A stretch of DNA of 7,875 nucleotides from Candidatus Latescibacter anaerobius SCGC AAA252-E07 (GTDB lineage: Bacteria > Latescibacterota > Latescibacteria > Latescibacterales > Latescibacteraceae): contig AQSL01000158.1 of NCBI GenBank assembly GCA_000403035.1, positions 42,531 to 50,405 of the forward strand, given 5' to 3'. Positions within the stretch are counted from its first letter, which is position 1; each line of letters starts with the position of its first letter. The notes beneath the pieces were generated by a model that had not been told where the DNA came from, did not search any database, and saw only the letters and a list, made by a program, of their open reading frames with translations. Below, piece after piece: positions 6,790-7,875 of the stretch. A program made the position numbers and the translations under genes.

Positions 6790-7648
6790 CGCTCTTTTCC
6801 CTTTGTGCCGGCAGTGTAAAGTAAAATGTAGTACCCTTTTCGGGTTGAGATTCACACCATATACGTCCTCCATGGCGTTCTATAATTTTCCTGCAAATTG
6901 AAAGGCCGATACCGCTGCCAGCGTATTCTTCCCTGCCGTGTAAACGTTGAAAAATGGTGAAAATGCGTTCTGAGTATTCCGGAGCTATGCCGATGCCGTT
7001 ATCTTGCACGGAAAAAATCCATTCTTTGTCCTTTAGCACGGCGGAGACATGAATTCTGGGCGACTGTTCGTTGTGAAATTTTATTGCATTACCTACCAGA
7101 TTCTGAAATAATTGAACGATTTGTTGTCGGTCAGCCATTATGGTTGGCAAAGGGTCGTGTGTTACCTCTGCTTTTTTGTCTTTCAATGCCATCTGGAGAT
7201 TATTGAGCGCCTGTTTTAAAATCGCTTCGCATTCAATAGACTCAAATTCTTTTCCCTGCGTGCCCACTCGCGAATAAGCCAGCAAGGCTTCAATAAGGGA
7301 CTTCATCCGGGTTGCACCATCAACTGCATACGCGATAAACTCATCTGCGTTAGAATCCAGCCGGCCTTTATACCGCTCCGACAAGAGTTGCATGTAACTC
7401 GTCACCATACGCAGTGGCTCCTGCAAGTCATGGGATGCGATATAAGCAAACTGTTGCAGTTCGTTATTTGAACGCTCCAGTTCTTTGTTCAGCAACAGCA
7501 ACTTCTCCATCGCCAGCTTGCGTTCAGTGATGTCTCGCATAAAAACCGTGAACATGGGCGAGTTTCCTGTAGGCATGGAGATTTTACGAATATCGATCTC
7601 ACAATCAAATTCCTCCCCGTTTTTTTTCAGCGCACGTATTTCACGCAT
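6782..7648 (-). CDS. Sensor histidine kinase, catalytic part (PAS end, HisKA, HATPase)
   Basis: The 288-residue frame holds the C-terminal half of a PAS domain (about 1-44: REIRALKKNGEEFDCEID and RDITERK), a coiled-coil linker, a HisKA domain with H-box ASHDLQEPLRM (H73), and a complete ATPase domain: N-box QNLVGNA (N183, N187), G1 DNGIGIA (216-222), F-box IFTIFQRLH, G2 GSGIGLSICRKI (244-255). It is a cytoplasmic autokinase of the Cph1-like type that usually pairs with an Rcp1-like regulator, which follows here with an 8-nt overlap. The start at 7648 falls inside the PAS domain. The missing N-terminal half is encoded in another frame immediately upstream (7641-7875), so this is most likely one gene with a +1-type frameshift, not a natural N-terminus. 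Internal initiation at 7648 (AGAAAGAG upstream) could still yield the catalytic domains. The phosphate-transfer partner is presumably the adjacent Rcp1-like protein (inference). Confidence 0.85.
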   Translation of the reverse strand: MREIRALKKNGEEFDCEIDIRKISMPTGNSPMFTVFMRDITERKLAMEKLLLLNKELERSNNELQQFAYIASHDLQEPLRMVTSYMQLLSERYKGRLDSNADEFIAYAVDGATRMKSLIEALLAYSRVGTQGKEFESIECEAILKQALNNLQMALKDKKAEVTHDPLPTIMADRQQIVQLFQNLVGNAIKFHNEQSPRIHVSAVLKDKEWIFSVQDNGIGIAPEYSERIFTIFQRLHGREEYAGSGIGLSICRKIIERHGGRIWCESQPEKGTTFYFTLPAQREKSDD

Positions 7649-7875
7649 CTTGTTGACTCTTTCTTTTTATTGTTTTACTATGTGATATTTCTTGCATGTA
7701 TTCAGAGCGATACGATTTTTGCAATAGTTCGCTCAAATTCTTACCTACCAATTCAACCTCTTCAAAACCAAAGAGCTTAATTGCACTTTGGTTGATGGAT
7801 TGAATAGTCCCCCGACAGTCTATAGTCAATATAGTATCAATAGTGCTATTCAGGATTGCTTCCAGAAAGGCTCTG
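7641..7875 (-). CDS. N-terminal PAS fragment of the sensor kinase (5' partial, frameshifted)
   Basis: The frame is open to the right window edge and gives 77 residues ending in a TGA at 7641-7643. It has the typical first half of a PAS sensory domain: AILNSTIDTILTID followed by GTIQSINQSAIKLFGF, then GKNLSELL. The expected second half of the fold (REIRALKKNGEEF and onward) begins at once in the +1 frame at 7648. The two frames overlap by 8 nt. The gene starts outside the window, so further sensor domains may lie upstream. Either this is a frameshifted or pseudogenised kinase, a homopolymer sequencing error, or less likely a recoding event. The PAS half-domain alone is unlikely to fold. Confidence 0.7.
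   Translation of the reverse strand, partial: RAFLEAILNSTIDTILTIDCRGTIQSINQSAIKLFGFEEVELVGKNLSELLQKSYRSEYMQEISHSKTIKRKSQQDA
7643..7667 (-). other. Apparent +1 frameshift interval within the PAS domain
   Basis: Continuous PAS reading requires a shift between the downstream-frame TAA (7667-7669) and the upstream-frame TGA (7641-7643). The most obvious spot is the A5 run at 7664-7668. Removing one A there would give an uninterrupted TIKERVNKMREIRAL, joining both PAS halves. Confidence 0.6.

Noticed and set aside
6790..6873. 28-residue N-terminal extension of the Rcp1-like regulator
   Set aside because: It lies inside the kinase ATPase coding region and is unlike any receiver N-terminus. The start at 6789 has a proper Shine-Dalgarno.
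7655..7670. Programmed -1 frameshift at an A-AAA-AAG heptamer in the PAS region
   Set aside because: The heptamer string exists, but a -1 slip leads into the third frame, not into the kinase frame. A +1 or -2 shift is needed.
797..7685. Many plus-strand open frames of 60-130 codons
   Set aside because: All lie antisense to strong minus-strand genes with recognised domains, show no family resemblance and mirror coding periodicity. They are shadows.

Overview
This window is one gene cluster read entirely from the minus strand (right to left). It encodes a bacterial Kai (circadian-clock type) module embedded in a two-component phosphorelay. In transcription order the genes are: a PAS sensor histidine kinase whose 5' end lies outside the window; a single-domain Rcp1-like response regulator; a receiver protein with a KaiA-like C-terminal domain (copy 2); a two-domain KaiC (copy 2); a second receiver/KaiA-like protein (copy 1); KaiB; a second two-domain KaiC (copy 1); and a receiver-PAS-histidine kinase whose 3' end runs off the left edge.

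The packing is very tight. Five junctions overlap by 1, 4 or 8 nt, and the kaiB-kaiC gap is 22 nt with a good Shine-Dalgarno. This implies one polycistronic message with translational coupling. The only sizeable gap (97 nt, 1181-1277) lies before the last gene; it holds a weak promoter-like pair and a 15-bp palindrome but no obvious terminator. No RNA genes, mobile elements, CRISPR arrays or plus-strand genes are supportable. No stretch above 300 bases lacks a gene.

The organism is a bacterium with GC content that looks to be in the mid-40s by eye. The layout differs from the classical cyanobacterial kaiA / kaiBC arrangement: no stand-alone KaiA with a degenerate pseudo-receiver is visible, and regulators are interleaved with the kai genes. 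A non-cyanobacterial host, or a second atypical Kai system, seems most likely. The phylum cannot be fixed from this window.

Inferred working model: the upstream kinase phosphorylates the Rcp1-like protein and/or the two receiver/KaiA-like proteins. These in turn stimulate or gate the two KaiC hexamers, KaiB resets or sequesters them, and the downstream receiver-PAS kinase acts as output or feedback. Points deserving attention are the pair of KaiA-like domains fused to apparently phosphorylatable receivers, the duplicated receiver/KaiA-KaiC unit sharing one KaiB, a Gly-to-Ala change in the CI Walker A motif of one KaiC, an apparent +1 frameshift within the PAS domain of the upstream kinase, and an A9 homopolymer at a gene overlap.
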